This document shows positions 40,791 through 49,873 of a stretch of DNA of 53,473 nt, in pieces. Both the position numbers and the translations under genes were made by a program. Under the pieces are notes generated by a model. It was given only the letters and a program-made list of their open reading frames with translations. It was not told the origin of the DNA and made no database searches. Within the stretch, counting starts at the first letter, position 1; each line of letters starts with the position of its first letter. This stretch comes from Pedobacter fastidiosus. Lineage in GTDB: Bacteria > Bacteroidota > Bacteroidia > Sphingobacteriales > Sphingobacteriaceae. The stretch lies in NCBI RefSeq assembly GCF_014306625.1, contig NZ_JACRYL010000028.1, positions 1 through 53,473 on the forward strand, read 5' to 3'.

Positions 40791-42731
40791 TTATATTTTT
40801 ACTAATCTAGCAACGTAGCCCCCGCCAGTTGTCATTTTAATGGTTAGCTTGGTATTTTTATCTACCTCAATGGTTTCTTGCTTAAAATCTTTGGCGTTCT
40901 TATCCGCATTTACACCGTCTTTCCATACCATCATTTTATATTTTCCATCGCCTAAAAAAGAAAGGTCAAGGTTTAAATCTCTTGCCGTCCAATCTGTCAT
41001 TGCGCCAATATACCAATCATTGTTTTTAGCTTGGCGGGCAACAGCAACATAATCGCCAACTTTAGCCTGCAACGGCACTGTATTTTTCCAAACTGATGGC
41101 ACTTCTTTTAAAAATTCCATCGCTTCTGGCTCTTTATAATAGTGTGTTGGAATATCGCACAACATTTGCAACGGACTTTCAAAAACTACATACATGGCCA
41201 ATTGATTACAGCGTGTACCTAAAGTCATGGGTTCTGATGGAACACCTGCAAAAGCATTTTTTTGCACATTCAACATTCCGCCTGGTGTAAAATCCATCGG
41301 GCCAGCAGCCATTCTGATAAAAGGAATTGTTGTGGTATGATCTGGTGTGATGGAACCTACGAATTTGCTAATCTCATTACCTAGAACACCTTCTGAGGTC
41401 ATAACATTTGGATAAGTTCTATTCCAACCTGTTGGTTTAAATGCACCATGAAAATCGACCATTAGTTTTCTCTTTGCTGCTGCTTTAGAAACTTTTTCAT
41501 AATAGTTAACCATGTCCTGATCATCGCGTTGCATAAAATCTACTTTTATACCTTTAATGCCCCATTTCTCGAAAACATCTAAAGCTTGATCCAATTGTTT
41601 ATCCAACACGAGCCAGCTTGTCCACAATAAAAGATCTACGTTTTTGCTTTTAGCATATCTTGCTAATTCTTCCACATCAATACCAGGCGATTGCTTCATT
41701 AAATCTCTCGTATCGCACCAACCTTCATCCAACAAAACGTATTCTAGGTGATATTTAGAAGCGAAATCAATGTAATATTTATAAGTGTCGTTGTTTATGC
41801 CAGCCTTAAAATCTACCCCATATAAATTATTGTAATGCCACCAATCCCATTGTACTTTCCCTGGTTTTACCCAAGAATAATCTCCTGTTGCTGGTTTGGC
41901 CAATTGATAAACCAATTGATTACTTAGAATATCTTTATCAGCTGTGTTGATCATTAAAACTCGCCAAGGAAAAGACTTCGCTCCGTTCAAATCTGCAATG
42001 TAGGTATCGTATTTAGTAACCTGTTCATCTCGATCGCTGGTTACTTTCTTCTCTTTGGGATGATGTGGAAAAACGCCATTTATCTTACCATTTCCGCCTC
42101 CTCTAATCCACATGCCGGCATAATCCCATAAATCAGATTCGGTTAAGATTATTTTAGTGCTGTCAACATCAAACAAAGTTGGTAAACTGGCCAGTTTGGT
42201 AGAATCCAAATCATTTACATTGAAAGGCTTATATTCTCGCTCATTATGTGAAAAAAATTGATCTTCCTTTGGAAATAAAGATTTTGCTCCAGAAGCAAAC
42301 TGAAACGAGGCTGTTTCAGATAAAACTTTGTAACTGCCCTTTAAATCAGAAAGCCAATGCCATGCAACTCCATTATTAAATGCTCTCCATTCTAAAGATA
42401 ATCCATTAGAAAACTTTAAAACAATTGCGTTATAGTGATTATCAATTGTCTCTGTTTTTACCCAAACTACTGGTTTTAAAACATTTTGAACTGAACTAAT
42501 TGTTTTCTTAGAAACCCTCCATCCTATTTTATTCTTATCAGTTTCTAAGCCAATAGCAGATTCTTGGATTAGGCTTTTTCCATTTTGTTGAACGTTATAG
42601 GTAATTTCTTTGCCAATATTTAAGCTGACAATAATTGATTTATCTGGCGACTCCAGCTGATACTTTTGGGCTTTAACTGATAATTGAATCGCGATTAAGA
42701 GTAACAGCGTATAGAATAAATTTGGTTTCAT
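40791..42731 (-). CDS. glycoside hydrolase family 97, predicted retaining type (alpha-galactosidase-like)
   Basis: The 646-residue secreted enzyme (signal peptide to about 21) has the GH97 N-terminal beta-sandwich and (beta/alpha)8 barrel with VQWDWWHYNNLYG and YVLLDEGWCD. Two GH97 mechanisms exist; this one has Asp in IKVDFMQRDDQ (near 397), the nucleophile position of the retaining alpha-galactosidase subgroup, and Glu in MTSEGVLGNE (near 447) as likely acid/base. So a retaining alpha-galactosidase is more likely than an inverting SusB-like glucosidase. It is the first gene of a pair with GH125. Confidence 0.9.
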   Translation of the reverse strand: MKPNLFYTLLLLIAIQLSVKAQKYQLESPDKSIIVSLNIGKEITYNVQQNGKSLIQESAIGLETDKNKIGWRVSKKTISSVQNVLKPVVWVKTETIDNHYNAIVLKFSNGLSLEWRAFNNGVAWHWLSDLKGSYKVLSETASFQFASGAKSLFPKEDQFFSHNEREYKPFNVNDLDSTKLASLPTLFDVDSTKIILTESDLWDYAGMWIRGGGNGKINGVFPHHPKEKKVTSDRDEQVTKYDTYIADLNGAKSFPWRVLMINTADKDILSNQLVYQLAKPATGDYSWVKPGKVQWDWWHYNNLYGVDFKAGINNDTYKYYIDFASKYHLEYVLLDEGWCDTRDLMKQSPGIDVEELARYAKSKNVDLLLWTSWLVLDKQLDQALDVFEKWGIKGIKVDFMQRDDQDMVNYYEKVSKAAAKRKLMVDFHGAFKPTGWNRTYPNVMTSEGVLGNEISKFVGSITPDHTTTIPFIRMAAGPMDFTPGGMLNVQKNAFAGVPSEPMTLGTRCNQLAMYVVFESPLQMLCDIPTHYYKEPEAMEFLKEVPSVWKNTVPLQAKVGDYVAVARQAKNNDWYIGAMTDWTARDLNLDLSFLGDGKYKMMVWKDGVNADKNAKDFKQETIEVDKNTKLTIKMTTGGGYVARLVKI

Positions 42732-43184
42732 TTGCTTAGGTTGTGAGTTATATGTGGTTAGTTAATAAAACGATCTAAACAGATTTAAAATTTGAGAGCG
42801 TAAGGAGCAATCATTATGTGCAATTTCATCATAGTTATATCTGGTTAGCAAAACTTATCTGCAATTGATTTGACTCAAAGCACATCACAACTCGAAAGTA
42901 GTAAAACGTTTAACTAAACCAAAAACATTTATGATTTTATTTCAACTCTCCTATCAATTTTACAAAAGAATTCAACACCGCACTTCAACACATTTCAAAT
43001 TAATAAAGTTAAAAATTAAGCAAAAAACAATCCTCAAGATGAGCTTTTAAACAAAGTATTTATTACTGAATATCTTTATAATTAACTGTTAATCAATAAT
43101 TTTTTAATTTTAATTAATGTAATTAAGTAGGTTTAAATATTTACAGCTTTGTTTTAATTAAATTAGTAAAAAAGAAGCGTTTAC
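42732..43184. other. AT-rich intergenic region, nothing recognised
   Basis: No gene, repeat or strong terminator is seen. It should contain the GH97 promoter and the 3' end of the tail-sheath transcript. Confidence 0.35.
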
Positions 43185-44585
43185 TTAAGATTCTTGCATC
43201 TTTTGATTGATGGAGATTATTAAAAATTCGGCAGGACGAACAACCGCCAGCATAATTTGTAGAATTAATCTTCCTTCCAAAATATCTAAATTGGTCATTG
43301 TTTTATTTAAACCTATCTGCACAGCAAATGCTTCCTCTGGCTTAGCACCTTGCAGTGCTCCCAGCCTCCATTGGTTGGATAAAAAATTTTCGCACATTGC
43401 CTCAACTCTTATCCAAGTATTTGCATCATTAGGCTCAAAAACCAAGTGTTGTATCCCTTTAATGATCGATTCTTCTATCATATTTACAAATCTTCGTGTT
43501 GAGATGTAACGATATTCGTTATCATTTCCGTTCAACGTTCTTCCTCCCCACACCAATATGCCCTTTCCAGGAAATTCCCTTATTGCATTAATACTTTTTC
43601 CGCTAACAGTTACATTTAGGTTATCTTGTTCTACATTATTGATTTTTATTAGCGGTTTAATTACACCGTTTAAGCTAATATTCGCTGGTGATTTCCAAAC
43701 GCCTCTTGAGGAATCTACTAAAGTATAAATTCCAGCAATTGCGCCAGAAGGATAAATTGAAACAAGATTATTAGATAATTCTATCTTAATTTTATTATAT
43801 AGATGCCTATTTTTAAAGTTTTGTAAATCAGATAGTTTTAGCGTTTCATTTACTCCATCCAACTCTAACTTAACCGTTTGTTGATCATCGATTGTAATCA
43901 GATGATCTCCCACTCTATTGTACGCTAAAGCCGTTTGAAATTTGGGTGAATAGGCTGCGCCAAACATTAAATTTTCAGTACCAACCAAGTCACTTTTAAA
44001 TTTATCGGCAATCAAACTAATATCGCTTTCATTTTTTTGTGGAACATCCAATATCGCAAAACGATCTCGAAGCAAATGACACTGAGCAAGCATGGCATCA
44101 TTTATTTCTTTAATAGCCTCATCATCACTTAAACTTACAATTTCGGGGATAATTAGTAATGAAACCTCATCAATAGCCTTGCAAACTTCCAATCCTTCCA
44201 GTAGCGCCATCTTATCTATTGAAAATGCAGAATCATGATTTCCAACGGGGATGATATAGCATTGTCCTCCTCCATTGGCATAAAACATTGAAATTTGGTA
44301 ATGAAGAATGTATGGAGAACAGTCGGGAATATTTATTTGAATTACGGGTAAATCTCCCAAAACTAATGCATTATTTAAAGTTACCTCCACCATTTCAGGA
44401 TAAGCGGAACCAAAAAATTGTTCAAACTCAACCAAGGAATTAATTCTCTTACTTTTCAAAAGTCCATCCAATGATTTTTCTGTGTATCCAATAAAAGCTG
44501 GAATAGCTGTTTCAACTGTTGCGATAGATGGCGGAAAATTATTGATCTCATTAATGTAAACTCCTGGAGTTTTATAGTCTGGCAT
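43185..44585 (-). CDS. orphan phage tail-sheath-like protein
   Basis: The 466-residue protein belongs to the contractile tail-sheath family. The N-terminus (MPDYKTPGVYINEINNFPPSI…TAIPAFIGYT) is the classic sheath start, and the C-terminal domain (…FLSNQWRLGALQGAKPEEAF…LEGRLILQIMLAVVRPAEFLIISI) is the conserved polymerisation domain. Sheaths normally need tube, baseplate and spike genes, and none of them is present in this window. It may be a remnant, a solitary sheath serving a system elsewhere in the genome, or a domesticated protein. The neighbours (GH97, YjbR) are unrelated. Confidence 0.85.
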   Translation of the reverse strand: MPDYKTPGVYINEINNFPPSIATVETAIPAFIGYTEKSLDGLLKSKRINSLVEFEQFFGSAYPEMVEVTLNNALVLGDLPVIQINIPDCSPYILHYQISMFYANGGGQCYIIPVGNHDSAFSIDKMALLEGLEVCKAIDEVSLLIIPEIVSLSDDEAIKEINDAMLAQCHLLRDRFAILDVPQKNESDISLIADKFKSDLVGTENLMFGAAYSPKFQTALAYNRVGDHLITIDDQQTVKLELDGVNETLKLSDLQNFKNRHLYNKIKIELSNNLVSIYPSGAIAGIYTLVDSSRGVWKSPANISLNGVIKPLIKINNVEQDNLNVTVSGKSINAIREFPGKGILVWGGRTLNGNDNEYRYISTRRFVNMIEESIIKGIQHLVFEPNDANTWIRVEAMCENFLSNQWRLGALQGAKPEEAFAVQIGLNKTMTNLDILEGRLILQIMLAVVRPAEFLIISINQKMQES

Positions 44586-44669
44586 AATTGATTAAGTTCA
44601 GGATAATTAAAATTCTATGAAACAGATATTTATATTAAATTTATAAGAATAATAACGAAAGCACAAATA

Positions 44670-45020
44670 ATGAAAGATTTTACAGAAGCCACTTACCAAG
44701 CTTTAACTTTTATTAGAGAAACCGTTTTGGAATTACCAGCAGTTACGGAGAAAATATGTTTTGAAACTCCAGGATTTTACGTGGGCAAAAAATTGTTTGC
44801 CAGAATGAAGGAGGATGGTGAAAATTTAGTACTCTACACCGAAAACAGAGCATTTTGGATGAATAAAAATCCAAAGACATATTTTATTACACCACATTAT
44901 GAGAATTTCAAATATATGCTTGTATCTTTAAACCTCGTTGACCCTCAGGAGCTTAAGGAATTACTAACCGAAGCTTGGAAAAACAGGGCACCGAAAGCAC
45001 TGACCAAACAAACGAATTAG
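44670..45020 (+). CDS. MmcQ/YjbR family protein
   Basis: The 116-residue protein has the YjbR-like double-winged fold pattern (ELPAVTEKICFETPGFYVGKKLFARM…WMNKNPKTYFITPHYENFKYMLV…LLTEAWKNRAPKAL). Members are small CyaY-like-fold DNA-binding proteins of unclear role. It starts 84 bases from the divergent sheath gene and is followed 21 bases later by the DUF1624 gene on the same strand. Confidence 0.88.
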   Translation: MKDFTEATYQALTFIRETVLELPAVTEKICFETPGFYVGKKLFARMKEDGENLVLYTENRAFWMNKNPKTYFITPHYENFKYMLVSLNLVDPQELKELLTEAWKNRAPKALTKQTN

Positions 45021-45041
45021 ATTAACCAAATCCCTATTACA

Positions 45042-46229
45042 ATGACTTCTGGTAATGCACAACTATCTAAAAGGATATTATCTATTGATATTCTTAGAGG
45101 ATTAGTCATGATTATTATGGCACTAGACCATACTCGTGATTTTTTTCATATCGAAGCCATGACAGGCGACCCACTAAATCCAGATACCACAACGGGAATG
45201 TTATTCCTTACTCGATTTATTACACATTTCTGTGCGCCAACTTTCGTTTTCTTATCTGGACTATCTGCCTACCTTTCTGCTCAAAATAAAACTTCTTCGG
45301 AGGCAAGTAAATTTCTCCTTAAACGTGGAATGTGGTTAGTCGTAGTAGAAATCGTAATCATTTCACTCGGGCTTACATTTAACCCAATGTACAACTTCAT
45401 TATTCTTCAAGTAATTTGGGCCATTGGTTTTAGTATGATCTTTTTAGCATTGTTCAGTAGGATATCATATAAAACAGTTTTAATTACTGGCTTCATTTTG
45501 GTTCTTGGTCATAACTTATTCGATTTACTTCCAGCGCCTAATAACGAATCAGTTGGAGTAATACTAAAGATATTCTTTACTGCTTCAGGAACAGTAGTGC
45601 CATTAGGCAACAACCATTTAATTGGCGTATTTTATGCAATTTTACCATGGACGGGAATCATGTTTCTTGGCTATGGAGCAGGCAAATGGTTTAGCAAAGA
45701 TTACGATCCTAAGAAAAGAAAAACCAATTTATTAAACTTTGGGGCAGTGGCGCTTATATTATTTGTGGCACTTAGGATTTTAGGGATTTATGGGGATCCA
45801 GCACCAAGAAAAGAATTTCAAGATGTTTTTAAAAATCTATTGTCGTTTTTCAATGTCAGCAAATATCCACCATCTCTCCAATACACCAGTTTAACAATCG
45901 GTGTAGCGTTGGTATTATTGGCAATTTCAGAAAAATTCAAAAACAAGTTTACCAAAGTGCTCTCGGTTTATGGAAGCGTTCCGTTCTTCTATTATGTCAT
46001 TCATTTTTATCTTTTACATACCATTTTGGTAATCGTATTTTTTGCCTCAGGTTACGAATTAAAAGATATTATGAGCATTCCCTTTTTCTTCCGTCCTACT
46101 AAATTCGGATTTGATTTATGGGGTGTTTATTTAATTTGGATGGTTGTGGTTCTGGCGCTATACTATCCTTGCAAATGGTTTAAAAAGTATAAAGAAACAC
46201 ATTCGCAATGGTGGTTGAGATATATATAA
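45042..46229 (+). CDS. DUF1624 / heparan-alpha-glucosaminide acetyltransferase-like membrane protein
   Basis: The 395-residue protein begins with the family signature RILSIDILRGLVMIIMALDHTRDFF and has about nine to ten transmembrane segments. The catalytic domain type is shared with lysosomal HGSNAT, an acyl-CoA-dependent sugar acetyltransferase; the bacterial substrate is unknown. His in ALDHTRD is the likely active-site residue. Probably co-transcribed with the YjbR-like gene. Confidence 0.88.
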   Translation: MTSGNAQLSKRILSIDILRGLVMIIMALDHTRDFFHIEAMTGDPLNPDTTTGMLFLTRFITHFCAPTFVFLSGLSAYLSAQNKTSSEASKFLLKRGMWLVVVEIVIISLGLTFNPMYNFIILQVIWAIGFSMIFLALFSRISYKTVLITGFILVLGHNLFDLLPAPNNESVGVILKIFFTASGTVVPLGNNHLIGVFYAILPWTGIMFLGYGAGKWFSKDYDPKKRKTNLLNFGAVALILFVALRILGIYGDPAPRKEFQDVFKNLLSFFNVSKYPPSLQYTSLTIGVALVLLAISEKFKNKFTKVLSVYGSVPFFYYVIHFYLLHTILVIVFFASGYELKDIMSIPFFFRPTKFGFDLWGVYLIWMVVVLALYYPCKWFKKYKETHSQWWLRYI

Positions 46230-46281
46230 ATTAACCACTTGTTTATGAAATAAATTTTGAAATACCGATTTTTAAAAAAAC

Positions 46282-46782
46282 TTACATTGTTGGCGATTGC
46301 TCATAAATTGTCCAATATTGATCTTTTGTGTTGGTTTTTTTAGCCAGAATGATGTTCGAATTGGTGCTTCCTTTTTTATCTTCTGGAGTTAAGAAAAGTT
46401 CAGTTCCCTTTAGCTTTATCAGATAAGCTTTGCCAACTGCAATAAATTCATATTGTTGATTGGTATCACCAATAACCAATGGCTGTTCTTCTAAATTAGC
46501 CAACATCTCCGGATCTTTTTTAGGCTGAAAGGTTTTGCTGGTGAAGAGATTTAGGAGTTGATAAGTATTTCCATCTACATTTTTAAAATCCCAAGTCATG
46601 CATTTCCAATTCTGAGGATCGTAAGCTACCAAAGGTGTTCCATTTTTGCCACTGGCATCTTTAACCCTTAAAAGCATCCCGGTTTGAACATTTTTAATGG
46701 CATAATTACCTTTGATAATTTGGGCTTGAACCAAGCTTGCCATTAATAAAATAAAGCTGAAAATTAAAAGTGATTTTTTCAT
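46282..46782 (-). CDS. exported ricin-type beta-trefoil-like protein
   Basis: The 166-residue protein has a signal peptide (MKKSLLIFSFILLMASLVQA) and a single beta-trefoil-like domain. The pattern (NYAIKNVQTGMLLRVKDASGKNGTPLVAYDPQNWKCMTW, given as its first repeat only in part) with recurring QxW-like positions (QYEF, QYWTIY) matches RICIN-type carbohydrate-binding folds. There is no attached enzyme. A cell-surface sugar-binding role is inferred. It is convergent with DUF1624. Confidence 0.7.
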   Translation of the reverse strand: MKKSLLIFSFILLMASLVQAQIIKGNYAIKNVQTGMLLRVKDASGKNGTPLVAYDPQNWKCMTWDFKNVDGNTYQLLNLFTSKTFQPKKDPEMLANLEEQPLVIGDTNQQYEFIAVGKAYLIKLKGTELFLTPEDKKGSTNSNIILAKKTNTKDQYWTIYEQSPTM

Positions 46783-46822
46783 AACTCAAATATAGCCAAT
46801 TTGTTAAAGAACAGCAATTGAA

Positions 46823-47893
46823 CTAAATTGTTGTAGCGAAGTATCTTTTTCGAAACCAAAAAGCGAGATTTACCAGCGCAATAAGCGTAGGTACTTCTAC
46901 CAATGGCCCAATTACACCTGTAAAAGCTTGGCCAGAATTAATCCCAAAAACTCCAATTGAAACCGCAATAGCCAGTTCAAAATTATTTCCTGTAGCGGTA
47001 AAAGCGATGGAGGTACTTTTAGAGTAATCCGCCCCAAAGTATTTTCCTGCAAAAAAGCTAATTACAAACATAATGGAGAAATAAATAACAAGTGGGATGG
47101 CAATTCTAAAAACATCTAGCGGAATTTTCACAATGGTTTCTCCCTTTAAACTAAACATAATTACTATGGTAAAAAGTAAGGAAATTAGGGTGATTGGTGA
47201 AATAAATGGAATAAATTTTTCCATAAACCAGGCTTCGCTTTTTAGTTTAATTAAGGTAAATCTACTTATAACACCCATTGCAAAGGGAATTCCTAAATAG
47301 ATGCCCACGCTTTTTGCTATTTGCCAAATCGAGATCTCAATAGCTAAACCTTTTAACCCAAAATAAGGCGGTAAAATAGTGATGAAGATATAAGCATAAA
47401 CGCTATACAATAAAACCTGAAAAATACTATTTAATGCAATTAAGCCCGTTGCATATTCCCTATTGCCCTCTGCAAGATCATTCCAAACGACTACCATTGC
47501 AATACATCTGGCCAGGCCGATTAAAATTAAGCCGATCATATATTCTGGATAATCCCTTAAAAAAGTGACGGCCAAAAGAAACATGAGGATTGGTCCAATA
47601 ATCCAGTTTAAAACCAAAGAGGTTACTAAAACTTTAGTGTCTTTAAATACTTCGCCAAGGTTTTCATATTTAACTTTGGCCAGCGGAGGATACATCATTA
47701 AAATTAAACCAATTGCCAATGGGATGTTCGTTGTTCCACTGGAAAAAAAATTGATCCATTTTGATGATGATGGAAACAAAAACCCAATTCCCACGCCTAA
47801 AAACATCGCCAAGAAAATCCAGAGTGTTAAATATCGATCAATAAAACCCAGCTTTTTTCTATTCGATGCCGGGGCACAACTATTTACCGACAT
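46823..47893 (-). CDS. acr3: ACR3-family arsenite efflux permease
   Basis: The 356-residue permease has about ten membrane helices and the ACR3 features GLARCIAMVVVWNDLAEGN (the essential Cys in RCIAMV) and FTATGNNFELAIAVSIGVFG. It exports arsenite. The start overlaps the arsC stop by 14 bases, making it the last gene of the ars operon. Confidence 0.95.
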   Translation of the reverse strand: MSVNSCAPASNRKKLGFIDRYLTLWIFLAMFLGVGIGFLFPSSSKWINFFSSGTTNIPLAIGLILMMYPPLAKVKYENLGEVFKDTKVLVTSLVLNWIIGPILMFLLAVTFLRDYPEYMIGLILIGLARCIAMVVVWNDLAEGNREYATGLIALNSIFQVLLYSVYAYIFITILPPYFGLKGLAIEISIWQIAKSVGIYLGIPFAMGVISRFTLIKLKSEAWFMEKFIPFISPITLISLLFTIVIMFSLKGETIVKIPLDVFRIAIPLVIYFSIMFVISFFAGKYFGADYSKSTSIAFTATGNNFELAIAVSIGVFGINSGQAFTGVIGPLVEVPTLIALVNLAFWFRKRYFATTI

Positions 47894-48314
47894 CTGTGGA
47901 GACTAAGTTTTTATTGATAAAATCCTTCGCATATTCCTTAATCAAATCTCTCACCAGATTAAATTGAGCCATGATTTGACTTTCTGTACCGGTTGCTTTT
48001 GCAGGATCCGGAAAATTGTAATGGAATTTAATTGCCTGGGTTGGAAAATATGGACAGCTTTCTTTGGCGTGATCACAAACCGTAATCATAAAATCGAAAT
48101 CCATTTCCAAATATTCATTAATATGGTTTGATGTATGTTTTGAAATGTCTATTCCATCTGCTTTCATTGTTTCAATAGCTCTTGGATTTACGCCATGCGT
48201 TTCTATTCCTGCACTATAAATATTTGCTCTATCACCCGCAAAATACCTTAAATATGCCTCTGCTATTTGGCTTCTGCAGCTGTTTCCCGTACAAAGCACC
48301 AATATATTTTTCAT
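47880..48314 (-). CDS. arsC: arsenate reductase ArsC, low-molecular-weight phosphatase type
   Basis: I use ATG 48314 (MKNILVLCTGNSCRSQIAEA) instead of an upstream TTG; it starts directly at the first strand. The CX5R active loop (CTGNSCRS) is typical of thioredoxin-coupled ArsC and LMW phosphatases, with the downstream CDHAKESCPYFP cysteines of arsenate reductases and DPA in FPDPAKATG. It reduces arsenate to arsenite for export by ACR3. It follows the DUF6428 gene by 16 bases. Confidence 0.93.
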   Translation of the reverse strand: MKNILVLCTGNSCRSQIAEAYLRYFAGDRANIYSAGIETHGVNPRAIETMKADGIDISKHTSNHINEYLEMDFDFMITVCDHAKESCPYFPTQAIKFHYNFPDPAKATGTESQIMAQFNLVRDLIKEYAKDFINKNLVSTDVGK

Positions 48315-48330
48315 CTTAATCAATTAATAA

Positions 48331-48897
48331 TTAACAACAGCCTCCGCCGGGCGTACAACAATTACTTTCTGTAGCTAGATTTATCATTTCTAATTTTTCC
48401 TTTACCTGTGGCGCAGGAGAACAACAAGGTTCTTCAGCCTCTGCAGTCCCACAGCTTCCACCTCTTCCAATTGCTTTGCATTGCGTAACATCGGCTATTA
48501 GGTTAATGATTAAATTTTCCCCATCCAAAACAAAATCTGCCGGATACATTTGACGGGTATCAAAATCCGAATTGCCAAATTCTATCTTAACAATCGCATT
48601 CCCATCTAAAGTCATTTTTCCTTCTACAACATTTACGATGGCTAGTGCCTTGTTAACTTCCATAGCACGAGTTTGATCATTCACATTGGGTTCCCATAAT
48701 TGAACAATAATTTCCGTCCAACGATCTAGCTTTCCGCCACAATCAACGGAAGTAACTTCCGCCTGTTTTATTTCTGTAATATGATAGTTGGCATTTACTA
48801 ATTTGTGCTCCGCATATTTAAACTGTAACAATTGATTAGGATGTTTCTCTAGCTGTGCTTTAAAACTATTCCATTTTAATAATTCTGTATTTATCAT
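48331..48897 (-). CDS. DUF6428-type protein of the ars operon
   Basis: The 188-residue protein is a Bacteroidota-specific member of arsenic-resistance operons, with a globular domain to about 135 and a Cys-rich tail (QCKAIGRGGSCG, EPCCSP, NCCTPGGGCC). The cysteines suggest arsenite or thiol-metal binding, for instance as a chaperone. Its exact role is unknown. An ArsR-like operator overlaps its start codon. Confidence 0.8.
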   Translation of the reverse strand: MINTELLKWNSFKAQLEKHPNQLLQFKYAEHKLVNANYHITEIKQAEVTSVDCGGKLDRWTEIIVQLWEPNVNDQTRAMEVNKALAIVNVVEGKMTLDGNAIVKIEFGNSDFDTRQMYPADFVLDGENLIINLIADVTQCKAIGRGGSCGTAEAEEPCCSPAPQVKEKLEMINLATESNCCTPGGGCC

Positions 48898-48908
48898 AAT
48901 ATTGCGAT
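48893..48908. promoter_or_regulatory. putative ArsR operator, site 2
   Basis: The minus strand reads ATCGCAATATTATGAT, identical in 15 of 16 positions to the site at 49272. It overlaps the ATG of the DUF6428 gene, so bound ArsR would block internal initiation. Confidence 0.5.
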
Positions 48909-48934
48909 TTAACGATTGATTTGATCAAAAAATT

Positions 48935-49264
48935 TTAACAGCAGTTTACTTCGCCTTTATAAGAATCGAAAAAACCGCCAAGTTTACTTTGCAACAATTT
49001 CCAAGTTGTTGGATTTATGCAATAACAAACGCTTACCCCTTCTATTGTACCTTGGATAATGCCTGCGTTCTTCAATTCTTTTAAATGCTGTGAGATTGTT
49101 GCTTGAGCCAAACCCAATTCATCAACCAAATCTCCACAAATGCAAGTATTTGAGATTAAAATCCGCTGTAAAATTGCAATCCGAGCTGGATGAGCCATTG
49201 CTTTTAACCAAGATGAAAGTTGGTTTTGTTCTTCAGTAAATATTTCAGTTCTGGTAAGTCCCAT
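48935..49264 (-). CDS. arsR: ArsR/SmtB-family repressor
   Basis: The 109-residue winged-helix repressor has the ArsR metal-site cysteines C41 and C43 (NTCICGDLV) at the start of helix 3 and a further CC at the C-terminus. The helix-turn-helix LGLAQATISQHLKELKNAGII is complete. It should release the operon promoter on binding arsenite. It is the first gene of arsR-DUF6428-arsC-acr3. Confidence 0.94.
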   Translation of the reverse strand: MGLTRTEIFTEEQNQLSSWLKAMAHPARIAILQRILISNTCICGDLVDELGLAQATISQHLKELKNAGIIQGTIEGVSVCYCINPTTWKLLQSKLGGFFDSYKGEVNCC

Positions 49265-49271
49265 AATTAAT

Positions 49272-49287
49272 ATCGCAATATTACGAT
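49272..49287. promoter_or_regulatory. putative ArsR operator, site 1
   Basis: ATCGCAATATTACGAT is a 16-bp palindrome with one mismatched pair, eight bases before the arsR start. A near-identical copy occurs at 48893-48908. Confidence 0.6.
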
Positions 49288-49337
49288 TAATAATTTATAA
49301 ATTCCAATTTTTTCAATATTCTTATTAAAATGAAATA

Positions 49338-49356
49338 CAGAATCTCTACAGATTTG
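49338..49356. promoter_or_regulatory. regulator-box copy 1 (CAGAATCTCTACAGA)
   Basis: CAGAATCTCTACAGA (49338-49352) occurs again at 49874-49888, and the following TTG also matches. Within each copy CAGA is repeated 11 bp apart, one helical turn, which is the tandem pattern of OmpR/PhoB-type targets. This copy ends 17 bases before the regulator gene at 49374. Confidence 0.6.
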
Positions 49357-49373
49357 GTTCTTATTTTTGTAAA

Positions 49374-49832
49374 ATGAAAATGTTGGTTGTTAAAAATAAT
49401 CAAATACTATCTTCAGAATTTTGCAAAAATCTTTTGGCGAAAAATCTCGAATGTTATTGTACTCCAGCACCTCTACATAATGATAAGGGAATCGAAGTAA
49501 ATAATTCTATTGATCTTGCAGGTTTATCCATCGATTTAAAAAACAGATCTGTCCGGGTTGCAGATAAACACTTCGTTCTATCCAAAACAGAACTTAACCT
49601 ACTGATTATTTTTTTATCCAATTTGGAAAAGGTGATTACTATTGATCAGCTCAATGTTGCTCTGGAATCGAAAAGACTTGGAAAATCGGATGAGAATCCA
49701 ATTATTGTAAATCACATTAGGCGCTTAAAAAGAAAATTTCTTGATGTTGGACTTTATTGCGGACCAAAAAGCATTTACACCAAAGGTTACATCTGGAATC
49801 CTTTAATTACCGAGCGAAATCTTACTGTTTAA
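49374..49832 (+). CDS. OmpR/PhoB-type winged-helix regulator lacking a receiver domain
   Basis: The 152-residue protein has an OmpR-type winged-helix domain at about 50-147 (…VLSKTELNLLIIFLSNLEKVITIDQL…NHIRRLKRKF…SIYTKGYIW). In place of the receiver there is only a short N-terminus containing three cysteines (C17, C27, C29: FCKNLLAKNLECYC), which might sense redox or metal. It is divergent from arsR and precedes the Rieske/ApbE operon. A 15-bp sequence shared by both upstream regions makes it the likely regulator of that operon and of itself. Confidence 0.85.
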   Translation: MKMLVVKNNQILSSEFCKNLLAKNLECYCTPAPLHNDKGIEVNNSIDLAGLSIDLKNRSVRVADKHFVLSKTELNLLIIFLSNLEKVITIDQLNVALESKRLGKSDENPIIVNHIRRLKRKFLDVGLYCGPKSIYTKGYIWNPLITERNLTV

Positions 49833-49873
49833 GTTCTTCGAACATGAAGAATTAATGAAGAAAGTAATAAGCT

